A stretch of DNA of 64,000 nt from Acorus gramineus. Taxonomy: Eukaryota > Streptophyta > Magnoliopsida > Acorales > Acoraceae. The notes under the pieces were generated by a model. The model made no database searches. It was not told the DNA's origin and saw nothing but the letters and a program-made list of their open reading frames with translations. Positions 14,501 to 26,388 of this stretch are shown piece after piece; within the stretch, counting starts at the first letter, position 1, and every line of letters begins with the position of its first letter. Made by a program: the position numbers and the translations under genes. The stretch spans positions 15,387,496 to 15,451,495 of the forward strand of contig CM060857.1 in assembly GCA_030737835.1 (NCBI GenBank), in the 5' to 3' direction.

Positions 14501-15617
14501 CTGAGACAAAGCGAAGAAAGAGCAGTGGGTCTTAAACTAGGATGCTAGCTGCCCGTGGTGGCATAGACCAGCCATACCATTTTTCAGTTCTTGTCTGGTC
14601 TGCTTATAGTTTTCTTATTTGACTTTTCCTGGCTGCTGAATATGTATTCCATTTAATCCTAAATGAATATATAGCCCATCAGGTTCAAAAAAAAAGAAGT
14701 TCAAAGGTACATGGGAGTATAATTCAACTGGATGTCTTAGGTTCATCACTTGTGTAATATTTTAATGAAACCAATGCTTTGGAATTATTGAAAGCTCTTT
14801 GATACTTATAATAATTTATTAAAAGACATTTGGGTGGACACTTGTTTAAATTCAGTTTTGTATTATGCAATATTCAGATATATAGAGTTTCAGATATGGA
14901 GCTTGTGAGAGTTCTTCCTAGCATAGAAGATGAGGTCAATGTTGCGTGCTTTCATCCGTCAATTGGAGGTGGAGTAGTTTATGGAACAAAGGTATTAAAG
15001 ATTCAAGTGGTATTTTTAATTGTTATTTTTTACCAAATTTATCAAATAGTAATTTTTCTTTCCCAAATACAGGAAGGGAAGCTTAGAATTCTTCAATACG
15101 ATGGTCCATGCTCTACGAATTGCGCGGGTTCAACTTTCTCATTTGAGGAAAATTTGCTTGAGGTAACAAGCTTATTTAAATTTCCTTTCAAATTCATTTT
15201 GTTTTGGTATGATTTTTTTTGTTTAATTTGGATATATTGTTGCTGGGTAAGTGGGTATTCTATGTATTGTTTCTTGGTCGATTTTATTTTTTTCACATCT
15301 TGTACGTTCTAATGGGTCCAACATTGTACCGCCACACAAAATTGGATATTCATGTTGTTTGAAAATTCTGACAAGATTTCTATCCCAAAAGTTTTTTATA
15401 CTACTGCTGAAATCCGTGAGCCCTAAAATATATTGTAACTGTTCACAGCTATTAAAGGGCCAATTTTGGGTTGAATGACAAGTGATTAAAACTCATTAAC
15501 AACTTACTGATAGTATCTAAGCGGGCAATTTTTTTTAGAACTTCACAATTTGCAGATTGACTTTGTATCGTTGTTCTCCTTGTCTTGTAGGTGCAACAAT
15601 ATGCATTGGAATGTTAA
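5574..15617 (+). CDS. AMBRA1-like WD40 protein (plant transducin/WD40 family)
   Basis: Coding exons: 5574-5680, 6453-6605, 6810-6926, 7033-7117, 9295-9403, 9523-9590, 9715-9840, 9919-11051, 11292-11495, 11597-11657, 13554-13667, 14878-14991, 15073-15162, 15591-15617. All phases agree and give 835 aa. Residues about 100-255 form an N-terminal WD40 block containing GHRRTPW and LASGSLDHEVRLWD, closely like the N-terminal propeller of animal AMBRA1. A long low-complexity middle (most of exon 8) is rich in Ser, Pro and Gly and has an Ala run near residue 585-595. Residues about 630-835 form a second WD-like block ending YALEC. Animal AMBRA1 is a CUL4-DDB1 substrate receptor and autophagy regulator; a similar role in plants is inference. 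The last coding exon is only 27 nt. The family call is firm, the function less so. Confidence 0.88.
8231..8718 (-). mobile_element. 5'-truncated L1-type LINE fragment in intron 4
   Basis: Read on the minus strand, about 8718-8368 encodes the end of a plant L1 ORF2: the zf-RVT signature HLHLLVQCPIAVQIW, a break, then the conserved VIWAIWSTQN. It is followed by a non-coding tail and an A-rich end (T-run near 8226-8231 on the plus strand). The piece lies antisense within intron 4 of the AMBRA1-like gene and has at least one in-frame stop, so it is a dead, 5'-truncated copy. The flanks share only a rough GGGTTTT similarity, so no target duplication is claimed. Confidence 0.72.
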
Positions 15618-17730
15618 GAACTCGTGCCTGTTGTCGATTTGCAAGATCATCGATCTTTCAGAATGGTACAACCATACCTCGATTTCTTTCCTCACTTGCT
15701 GTTCATGTTTATCCTTTGTTGTGAACTGTTCTCTCATCATGTCCATTGCTAAAGCCTAGACTTGTAAATCAAGTTTTTGGTTTTCTTGTGGTTCTATAAT
15801 CTGCATTATATTCCCCCAAATAAAAAAAAATTGGAAAAAGAAAAAAGAAAAAACAAGGCTTGGAAAGAGAGATTATGGGCAGAAGCTTAGGATTAAGGTT
15901 TTGTTCAACTTAAATTTCCACTAGGATTTCTATAATTTTTTTCTATCACATTTTGACAAACTGTTGTCGTGTCATGGATTTAACCATAGGTTTTAGGAAT
16001 TGTTTTGGAAGCTGAAGAACTTCCTGAACTGCATATTGCTGTGGGCCATGTAGCGCCAAATTAATTTTTTTAAGTTGTCTCATTTAAAATCTCAGCGAGG
16101 CATTCATTGAGGCTCAATAGAGTATACTTGTTAAATTTTCCTTGAAGAACGCCATATTGTGAGACAAATTATTCACACAATGCACAAATTATTCAATGGA
16201 ACAAGTTTTTTTTTTATGTTGTAGATATGTTTTTTTTTTTTTGGGACGATCATTTCAAGTCAAATATGTGCTTCGGCACTGCAGGCCGTATCTATTGTAA
16301 CCATTCGACTTGTTTCAACTGCAGAAGATGTTTATTTGTCCATTTAAGCATATATTATATATTATGCTAACTATATGAACTGAATCTGTATTAAATTCAG
16401 GGAATTGGTGCTGTATGTGACAGGCAATGCTTGCGGTGCCTTTTCGTAAAGACAAGGCCGTCTTGTACCGGTCTGTGTTTTGTCTAACTCTTTTTGTTTT
16501 CTTTTTTAAAATGAACTCGCTTCATCTTGTTTTCAACTTTTTAAAATTTTATGTTGTGTGATGAAAAAAAAATGTAAAAGCTTGTTTCCCTGTCAATATA
16601 ATTAATCTCTAATTGGGATATTCCCATCAACTGAAATCACCTATACATGATTAGAAACAGTTGCATGTCAAACTCATTTATAACTTTTTACTGAAGTACT
16701 GATTGCAGGATTGACAATATAACAAAAACATGCCATGTCTGGTATGTCACAATCACAATAATAAAAGTTAAAAGAGTGTTGATAAACTCTGTGCAATTTG
16801 TTTTGCAGTCCCATTGGCAGCTCGCGGTTCCTCAACTGTTTATACAATGTGTTATTGCAGTGTATACATTAGCATCATGGCTCATGATTATTTTTTTAAA
16901 GAAAAATACATAAGTATATCTAAGTGTGTTTTATTTTAAAAAAAATGGTGAGGCTGTTCCCGCATGGTTGGACAGTCATTTTCATTACAACTGACATCCA
17001 AACAAAAACATATTGCGTCAATACTGTTTTAGTATATACTTCAAATGATATATGTTACAAATAACATTCAAAAGGTTCTCATATGTGCACATCCGCCCCA
17101 TATTACAGGCTTAGATGCAGCTAAAACAATATATGGATATTAACAGTGTCTGAGGTTCTATACTATTATATATGACAATAATTTTTTTTTTCATTTTCAA
17201 AATAAATTTTTTTATTATGGTATTTCAATATATATTTTATTTTGTATGATTAAAAAAAAACAGAAAAAAGGTGTGAATGGCTATTTGGGGCTATACAAGG
17301 GACAGGATGCATCTATTTTCTTTAATAATAAATAAAATATATAATTTTATGAATTGATGTGTATATATATATATATATTTATTAATTTGGGAATAGAATG
17401 CATAAAGAGAGTGAAACATACGCTGTGTTGGATAATTTTAATTTAATTCTTGATTTGTTTTATTTTTCAATTAGATATCAACTCGTTTTTACTTTTACTT
17501 TTTTGTTCTTTGATGTTTATGATGACTATAAGTTTGATTACCGTCCTTAATTCTTATAAATTGGTTCTCGGACGCATGTTGTCCTCGTATGTGTATTCTT
17601 CAGACTTTTTTTTTTTTTTATTTCAGCTAACTGACACGCGTCAATCATTCGAACGTGGGTTATTTCAAACTCTTTCGATGCATGTGCACGTGCAGGTTAT
17701 GATAAGCACAATCATTCTCAGGGAAACATT
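15618..17730. other. 3' flank of the AMBRA1-like gene, AT-rich
   Basis: Holds the 3' UTR and spacer, with several A- and T-runs and a short (TA) tract near 17362-17378. No gene seen. Confidence 0.4.
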
Positions 17731-18655
17731 GGTATAGCTCCTAGAAATTTATAAAAATCGAGAATGGTCCCTGTAAAATAAATAAATTTCTTCGGATACT
17801 TATATTATTTAACAATATTTATTTTAGAGTCCATAGTAACCTAAACCAATTAGATATGTGATTAACCCTAAACTTACATGATAGATTTATGTAATACATT
17901 TTTAAAATTTACTTTATTTCTTTGAACAAATTGATATAACTCCTTCAAAATTTATGAAAATCAGAAAAAAAATGACTATAAAATCAGTAAATACTCTCAA
18001 GTTTTTATTTTGTTAGGCAAAATTTATTTCAATTCCTATTATAACCAGGACTAACTGCAGCCGCTAGTTTTTAATGTACATTGTTGAAAACAAACTATTT
18101 TGGGTACTCTACAAATGAACAATAATAAAAACAAACTGTTTTACGCATTATGTTGAGAACAAATGTTTTATCTGTCAAATTATACTAACCATGAGTGTTG
18201 TTCAACTTTTCAAATATGTTCGTAATTATTTTGTATGTTTTTATCCTTACAAATTTATTAAAATCCATTATTATCCTAAACAATTATTTCTTCTAATCTT
18301 ATATTAAGATTTAAATTGATAATATATTTTATAAATTTTATATAAATTAAGATTTTCTAACAAATTAATTAAAATTAATTAAAAAATACACAATTTTCTG
18401 ATAGTAAGAGGCTTCTCAGTGTTTAAAGGGCATTTCAGTCATGAAAATGATTGATTTAGATTTTATTAATTTTTCAGAGACTTATTCGAATTCTATTTTC
18501 AGAGATTCCGTTAACTAAATAGCATATTCCTAGAATATGCTCTTTCATTGACAGAATGTTGACTCAAGGAAGATAAAAGATAAGGAACTGAGAGGATTTA
18601 CTGATTTTACAGGGATCTTTTTCGATTTTCATAAGTTTCCAAGGAGTTATACATT
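17731..18655. mobile_element. Long-TIR non-autonomous DNA element, copy 1
   Basis: The left end (TATAGCTCCTAGAAATTTAT, then a GTCCCTGTAAAAT-like motif) is mirrored by the right end (ACTGATTTTACAGGGATC, then TTTCCAAGGAGTTAT). The terminal inverted repeats are roughly 60-80 bp and imperfect. The interior is AT-rich and non-coding. Related copies lie at about 36987-37850 and 54585-54890. The superfamily is not certain because no clean target duplication was found; the long TIRs suggest Mutator-like. Confidence 0.6.
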
Positions 18656-20204
18656 TATTTACCCTTATTTACACTCAATCAAATAGAGCACCTTCTCATA
18701 TATTAATTAAGGTAAGCAGAAGGAAATCCACAATGAGCTGTATATACTTCAAATAAGAGGTCAATAAATTACAAAGAAACCAAGCTAAAATAGTGAACAT
18801 GAGGATCCCATATTCCCAAGAACATAAAGATAGTTGTGACTTAAGGTACTAATCTAAGTAATGCAACCTAATAAGATATTCGGATGCTAATGACCTTGAG
18901 TTTCTAAACTTACCAGCCAAAATTTTTCCCTACAACAATTTAATTGACACAGTCTCCAGTTGTCATAACACAACAGTTCATGGTTTACATATAAAAAGGG
19001 TAAGTCTTAGTATTGAATCTTGTTGTTGACTTAACCTCTTTTGTGTTAGTAAAAATTGGAAAATTTCTGTGGGACCAAGAGACAGGCGAATGTAGTCTAC
19101 TCAGCTTAACCGAAATGCTAGCTATGAGATGCCCCTCCGATATAAAATAAAAATAAAATAAAATAAAATATATGAGACATTATCAAAGCATTCCAATCAA
19201 TCATTCAGTAGTTGCCACTTAACACGCTGACAACTTCCATAATCAAACGCTGAATAGTCTGAATGATTAACAACCAACCAAGCAGGGTAAAAAATATAGG
19301 ACTCTCTCAGAAGCTCATAAAAAAATCAATATCAATTTCAGGTGCATATCTTGAGTTATAATATGAATAGAAATTATTCCAAACAAATAATCAGTTCAAC
19401 CAGAAAACTCTAAAAGGCAGTCAACACAAAATCAGTCTCAATTTGGAACAAAATCTGAATCTGCAAATGACAACCCCATTCAAACTTCAAAGCACACAAA
19501 CACATGAGCGGACCAAAGGGAAACCCTAAAAAACATGAGAGCTTGAATAACTCTAAGTGAAGCTGTTCGATCAGAAACCCTAAATTGTAGAATTCTCTCC
19601 CAAACAAGGGCAACTAGTCAGGCTTACCAAAAAAAAAAACTTTGTATCAAATCAGTTCAGGTAACCCCATATCCCAACTGTGGCATATTCTTGTACTCGA
19701 TTTGATTCCCACCTCCCCAACAAACCCATATAAATGCATGTACAACCCTCCCCAACTCATCTGGAACATCTAACTTCAAAAAAGAAAAAAGAAAAAAACC
19801 CCTATAAACACATTTTAACATGGGAAGAATACCTGAACAAACCCACCATACAAAACATTAAAAAAATCAAATTAAAAAAAACCATATATATAATGTAACA
19901 TACATACATTCAAACCTCCACATGTCGACATATGAGTTATTGAAGATAAAACCTTCCCTCTCCCCAACAACCCCATCTCTCACTTCCATATCTGGTCAAA
20001 TGCGCATTCAAAGCCAATCTAATAGGGGCTTAAATTCGTGACATTAATATTTCATTTTGACTGGTTGGTTCTCCTTGACTCTCTCTCTCTCTCACACACA
20101 CACACCACCCACAAACACTAACCTTATAGTAAACAATACATTATAATATCCAATAATCAAACATTGAATACAAAACGATAGAGGAGTAGAGATTATGGTT
20201 TGGG
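18656..20204. other. Spacer and 3' flank of the cupin gene
   Basis: No supported gene. Contains a short AAAAT repeat near 19145-19169 and a CT/CA microsatellite at about 20082-20105. Part may be the 3' UTR of the cupin gene on the minus strand. Confidence 0.4.
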
Positions 20205-20692
20205 TTAGAAGGAGTCGAACTTGTAGTGCTTGTCGACGGCAACGGAGACGTCCCAGGTGCAACTGAGACCTTTTGGGATGACGACGAGATCGCCGGCTCC
20301 GAACTCCACGTAGTTGGTCGTTGATCCCTTCATGTAGGCCTTCACCTTCCCTCGCAACATATAGCACGTCTCCTGCGCATCGAACGTCATTGGAAATTTC
20401 CCAGGTGGGCATCCCCATCTGGTATAATACATCTTTCAGTAATGAAATCGCAATAGCAATATCTAAAGAATATTAACAATAAGTACAATTTACAAAACAT
20501 GGTGGTCTTCTTCTTCTTCTCTTTATCAACCCAAGAGTGTATCATTGAAAAGATGGGAAGGACTTACTTGGGCCATGACTTGATACCAAGTTCAAGCAGT
20601 CGTGACTCAGGTGGGTTCCTCTCTATGGTGATAGAGAGACTCGCATCTCCACCGTCCGTTTCCATTGCATCTGTGTTCGACGACCTCGCCAT
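20205..20692 (-). CDS. Small RmlC-like cupin protein
   Basis: Two exons (20692-20568 and 20418-20205) joined by a 149 bp GT-AG intron give 112 aa; the phase is correct across the junction. The protein starts MARSSNTDAMETDGG and continues into one compact cupin domain: WGCPPGKFPMTF, then the ETCYMLRGKVKAY strand pair, then GAGDLVVIPKG and the C-terminal TWDVSVAVDKHYKF. This matches the plant family of about 100-140 aa with a single cupin_3 domain, related to the ureidoglycine aminohydrolase cupin. The glutamate of ETCYML lies where many cupins have a metal ligand, but the usual His pair is absent, so catalysis is doubtful. No clear transit peptide. The biological role of these short cupins is largely unknown. 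Confidence 0.88.
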
Positions 20693-22604
20693 TGAAGATG
20701 GATAAACCTAACCCAGGTGTCCCCCCAAGAAAAATGGTATACAATAACAATGCTTTATAATGGGTTTAAGAGGGGAGGAGGAGATTATAAAAATAGGTTT
20801 TTTTGATGAAATGATCTCTATGTTTCATTCAAAAATAATCTCGCGAGATTTATTCATATATTTAATATATCATTGTGAAAATATTGTAAAAAAATCTATG
20901 CATATACAGTAGATAAAGATATATTTTAAAAAATTCAAATATGTTTAATATGTAAAAATGACTAGTTTCTTTTGAGTGAAACATTATATGAATACTTTTT
21001 TAGGGGTATTTTTACATAATACAAATATTTTAAATTGTACAAAATAGTCCTCAATAAATTATTTATGAATAATTTAAATTTTTTTAAAGAGTATTGACAA
21101 AAATAGTAATTAATCAGGAATATTTTGACTAAATGTGAGTTTTTTTTTAAGAGTATACATGTAAAGAATCTTTAAGACTGGTTTGGTAAGGTCGTAAGGG
21201 GATAAATGAGAGGAGGAAACAACTTATCTCTTTAATAAAACAAAATCAATAGTAATATTGTATCGATAGATTTTAAAATAAAAATGAGTATTTTTTACTC
21301 CACTCACTCTTTGTCTCCACATTGATAAATATAAATAATAATAAAATTGATAAAAATTTTATTCTCTGTTAACTAAAATAACTTATAACACTTGAAGAAC
21401 TAGCCCCAAGATTATAACATACGGGTTGAGATTTTGTGAATGAGATCTGTATAGATCCGTGGACCAGTCAACGGTAGCGGCTAATGTTATAATGATTAAA
21501 TCGACATTTTTAGCGGGAAAATCAGGCGAGATATCGGAGGTGCATCACGTTAAAATGGAAATCTGACGAGATTTGGAGATATCGCGTGAGAGAATTGGCT
21601 GTGCGTAGTTATGTGGTGACGTGGACCATGCAACAGTGGACCTGCCTCGGGATTCGTGTTTGACCGTTTGACCGAGGCCCGCCGTAGAAGATGCCGACAT
21701 GGATCGGCTGCTTTGGTCCCTATCGAACGACAAAAAATATCCAGTGCCGCACGTGGAGGGAGCTTGTCGCACGTGCATTATAAAAGGTGGGGTCTACTTC
21801 TGTTGGATGGATCTGGTTTACTGATCAAAGTTAAATAAGATACAAACAGTAAAATACAAACAGATGATTTAAACCCATCAAGGAGCGGTGCCAAGTTGAA
21901 CCCTTATCTAATCTGGTTGGGTTCAATCAGAACCCAAAAACTGAACAAACTCAAATCAAATTTGAATTTGGTTTGAACCATGGGGTCGAGTTATTTTTTT
22001 ATTTTAATTAAGATTTTAATATGTGAAATAAAAATTAAATTGTTTATACTTTTAATTCAATTCTTTTATCCTCTTTCAGTGGGTCATCCCTTGATATTTT
22101 GAAAATCAAATGTGAATCCAATTTGATGATCCAAATGAGATTCTTACAATCCTATGGTTGGAATTCCGCTTTCAAAAGCATTGTTTACGTGGATTTTATA
22201 ACGTGGGATTTATTTGGTAAAATAAATAAATAAATAAATGCAAAAATAGATCTAAACCCCAATACTGTTCGGCTCAATGTTTGAATTTTTATCATATTTT
22301 TCCACTGTTTTCGTTCAAATGCGAATTCAAAAGATAGTCTATCCAGTGGAAGGGGTTATGATGTAGATTAAAGTCCTATTTGAAAGTGATTTTGAGAAGT
22401 TTTTGTCCCATTTTCAAGCATAAAAAAAGAGCTGCAGCTTAATTTTTTTTTATACATTTTTATAAATAAGTATTTAAAATATACTTTTTTTTAACTTGTG
22501 GAGCGACAGCTTCCTGCAAACTCTATTTTTAACTCAGTTTTTGAAAAAAAAAAAACCTCTCGAGAACCTGTTCCAAAATGAAGCATAAGACAGATTTACA
22601 ACTA
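20693..22604. other. Upstream spacer of the cupin gene
   Basis: AT-rich, with a less AT-rich patch at 21420-21800 whose short open frames on both strands match no known family. An AATA/AAAT microsatellite lies at about 22218-22238. A GGGTTCAA-rich stretch at 21890-22000 resembles the interior of the hAT MITE at 320-807 and may be an old relative. Confidence 0.35.
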
Positions 22605-24438
22605 GGGAAATTTTCAAAACTAATCCCCTAAAAAAAACATTTTCACTTTTGGCTCCAGAATCAATTTATTTACAAAACTGGCCCTGGAGTCTTTTTTAAC
22701 CCGGTGACGACCAATTCAAAAAATGTCATGGTGGAGACGTGATTGTAAATTACATCTCCGTCGATCCCGACGCACAGCCTACAACATGCACAGACAATGC
22801 GCAGGGGCATGTCTCCAAAGGTTTGCATTTGTTTTTTGGATTTTTAGTTTTAAGTCCCTGTAAACATGCTTATTTAGGGATCGGTCCCTCACTTCTTCAT
22901 ATTTCTTTTTTAGTCCTCATATTCAACCGCCTATTTGGTTTTTAGTCCCTCCGTTAAACGTTTGTCCATACACCGTTAATTTGTGAAATGTGATTTTATT
23001 TTTAAGTCCTTATAAACTATGTTATTTAGTAATCAGTCCCTATAAATTATGTTATTTAGTGATTAGTCCATGTAAAATATGAAGAAGGAAGGGACTAATC
23101 AATAAATAACATAGTCTATACGAACTTAAAAATAAATCACATTTCACAAATTAACGGTGTATGGACAGACGTTTGACGGGGAGACTAAAAACCAAATAAA
23201 CGGTTGAATATGAGAGATAAAAAAGAAATATGAAGAAGTGAGGGACCGGTTGCTAAATAGACATATTTATAGAGACTTAAAAATAAAAATACTTTTTTTT
23301 TTTGCATGGGTTTTGGTTTACGTGCATGGGTTTTGTTTTGTTTTTTTTTTTTAAATGATGTTTGCATGGGTTTTGTTTGCATGAATGGTTTTTTTTATTA
23401 TTATTATTCTAAATTTGGATAATTAAAAACAAGTTTTTATTTGTTATCTATTTATATAGAGTCGTCATGTTTAAAAATAATTGTTAAATTGATTCTATTT
23501 CTGTAAAATGTAAAAGTATATTTTCACATGATCAGTTTCAAACGCGAGTTTTTATATTTTAGCTTTTTGTTTCAAATTTTATTTTTTATATAGTAAGATT
23601 AAAAAAAAATTCATTATGTAGAAAAACAAAGTTAAAAGAAAAGATTAATTTTTTTATAAATACATATATGCAATTTATATCTCATTTTCAGCCCCACAAT
23701 TCCAGTCTATATATGTTTTAAATTTTTTTAAAATAGCATACCTCATCTATTTAAGTACGTATTTTTATAAAAAATGAATCATATACTCCAATAATTGCAT
23801 ATATGTATTTATAAAAATATTAATCTTTTTTTTTAACATTTTTCTTCTACATGAGAAATTTTTTTATTATTAATCTTACTATATAAAAATTAAAATTTGA
23901 AACAAAAACTAAAATATAAAAACTCACGTTTAAAACTGTTTATGTAAAAATATGCTTTTACATAAATAAAATCAATTTAACAATTATTTTCAAATATAAC
24001 AAATAAAAACTTGTTTTTAATTATCCAAATTTGAAATAAAAAAGAAAAAAAAATGTTATTCATGAAAACAAAATCCATGCAAATATCAAGGAAAAAAAAA
24101 AATAATGCAAACCAAAACCTATGCACGTAACCAAAACCCATGCCAATAAAGAAAAAAAAAAATTCCAAACCTTTGGAGACGTGTTTAAGCATGAGTCTCC
24201 CAAGCAGACGTGATGCTTAATCATGTCTCCGAGGAGAGACGTTCCTGCGTGTGTTTTTTATGCACACGCATGCGAGGTCGATGGAGATGTCGTGGTATTT
24301 TTTTGATCGATCAACGCATCATATGGATGCGCTGATCAGGTCAAAACAGACTTTAGGGTTAGTTTTACAAACAAACTGACTCTAAGGTCAAAAGTGAAAA
24401 TTTTTTTTTTTTTCTGGGGTTATTTTTAAAAATTTACC
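22605..24438. mobile_element. Large fold-back element with very long inverted arms
   Basis: The left arm (about 22605-22840 plus 23290-23590) is the inverted complement of the right arm (about 23880-24438). Markers found in both orientations include TTTTCACTTTTG near the tips, GTCTCCAAAGGTTTG, GCATGGGTTTTGGTT and AAAACAAGTTTTTA...AATTATCC deeper in. The arms are about 540 bp each with about 290 bp between them. No transposase is present. The left arm is split by the element at 22841-23290. Long arms suggest a Mutator-like or fold-back origin; target duplications are not clear. A transcript across it would fold into a long hairpin. Confidence 0.75.
22841..23290. mobile_element. Palindromic MITE nested in the fold-back element
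   Basis: A near-perfect palindrome of about 450 bp. The left half runs TTTTAAGTCCCTGTAAACAT, then CCCTCACTTCTTCATATTTC, then CCATACACCGTTAATTTGTG. The right half repeats each block as its reverse complement in opposite order. It interrupts the left arm of the surrounding element, while the matching right arm is continuous, so it inserted later. It has no coding content. Confidence 0.75.
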
Positions 24439-26388
24439 TAACTATATGGTTTAGCCACGAGTGATGATGACAAGAGACGATGATATGAAAGGAGACAAAG
24501 TCACAAAGCGACGAGGATGGCGTTAGGGAAACACTGGACGCGAGTGGACGCCATCATTCACAGTCTGTTGAACCACTCAATGGATGAAATCAAAACGACA
24601 AAGCGATGCCTCTGCCACCGTCCTTTTAACCATTTCTCGACACGTGTTGGCATCTAGTGACACGTGAAGCTTCTTTGTTGGATATGCGTACGGGATTCCA
24701 CCGGAGGGGGTGACCATATCGATTGCTGCTGTGAACCATTCGACGGCCACATCAGAGTATGCGTCAGACCACGCCATTGGTGATAAATCCGAACGAATGT
24801 ACGTGGCATGATAATAGGAGGAAATTCTTCTACGTTCCTAACTCTCAGACGATTAGAGGTGCTCTAAAAAAAAAAAAACGTAATCTAGATTAATTTTTTT
24901 TGTTTCTTTAGTGTTAATAAATTGATATAATTATTTGAGGATTTAAAATAAAATTTGATTTTAATTATCTATTTAGAATTACAAACAATAAAAAAAAAAT
25001 ACAAAAGATAATCAAAATTGAGAAAGGATCAACAACAAACAGAAAACCATTATTATTCATGAATCAAACAAGAGCTTTGAGGAAATTTCTAAACCAAACA
25101 AGGCTTTAGGACCCTGATTTCAATGATTGATAAGATACAAATTAGGGGTTTTACTTTCCGTGAATCATCCATTACAATGTTATGTTTATTATAGCTTAAA
25201 TTCACAAATTACAGATTATAACTTATAAATTATAACTTTTCTGTTAAGTAATGGACATGTTTATTATAACTGTTTAAAAGTAAAAAATAAACAACAATGA
25301 ACGATAGTTTAATAAATTATGAAACAACGTTTTGGTGTACCCCTAAACTATAAATATGAATAATTGATTTACGTTTGATAAAATAAGTTAATATATACAT
25401 ATAAAATTGATTTTATAAATATTTAAAAGAAAAATCAAATTAACATAAACAATAGTTCAAATTCATTATAATATTTTTTAAATATTACATTCTAGAATAT
25501 TAATAAATTGAGTGACAAATGGAATTATATATAAAAAAATTGATAATATATTATTTGTAATAATAAAAAAAGTGAGAAGATGAAAACAAGTTTGGTGATT
25601 TTTGTATAATAGTAAAAAATATAAACACACATTATTAGTAAAAAATGATTAAGGGCATGGGTGTCCAAAATAAAAAAAAATAAAGCATTTTTTAAACTAT
25701 AATATCAAAAACACCTATTTTCCAGCTTACTGACTGTTTTTAGCTTAAATAAATTTCAATTAAAGAAATATACAACAACTACTTATTTTAAACTAAAAGT
25801 TATAATTTCCAGCTTATAAGTTTAAACAAACATGTATAATATATCTCAACATGTTAAATGTAAGGTTTTTATATTTAAATTGATCCTTGAAACAGAGTGA
25901 AAGGATTTAAGATTTTTAAGTATAAAATGGAAATTTATATAATATAGAATTCAAATATAATAATTTGAGTAAATAACAATAATTATTACTATTTGCAAAT
26001 GACCCTATTGGCCTATCAGAGAAAGGTTTACCTTAATCACACTATGATCATGACCTTGCCTGCATATGAAATGGTACCCCAAATACCTTACGGCAATGGA
26101 AACCCAGTAAAATCAATGCAACTGAACAAAGCAGTGATGCAATTCGCCTTTTCTTGGAGCTGCTTTTTCTCTTCTCCACGGTTCTGCTAGTAAAGCTGAA
26201 AGCAATCGACAAGAGGGCACTTCAGTAGAACAGTAAACCTCTAATATGCTAAATAACTAGACTTCAGTCTGGGTAACACATTTTCATTTATCCACTTCAT
26301 ACAGATAGTTAAATCTCAATACAAACTTTTACCAGAGAATTTAAACTTTCCTTCCCAGTAGCCACATTTTAAGTGTTCCGGTTCTGGA
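24439..26388. other. Spacer with an unassigned open frame and AT-rich repeats
   Basis: A 66-codon minus-strand frame (24777-24577, starting MAWSDAYSDVAVEWF) sits in sequence less AT-rich than its surroundings, but I recognise no family and no partner exon. About 25170-25840 has weak inverted similarity (ACATGTTTATTATAAC near 25255 and its partner near 25830) and may be an old MITE. The rest is very AT-rich. Confidence 0.3.

Noticed and set aside
24577-24777. 66-codon minus-strand frame as a real gene
   Set aside because: No family match, no splice partner and no promoter evidence; kept only as a note in the spacer entry.
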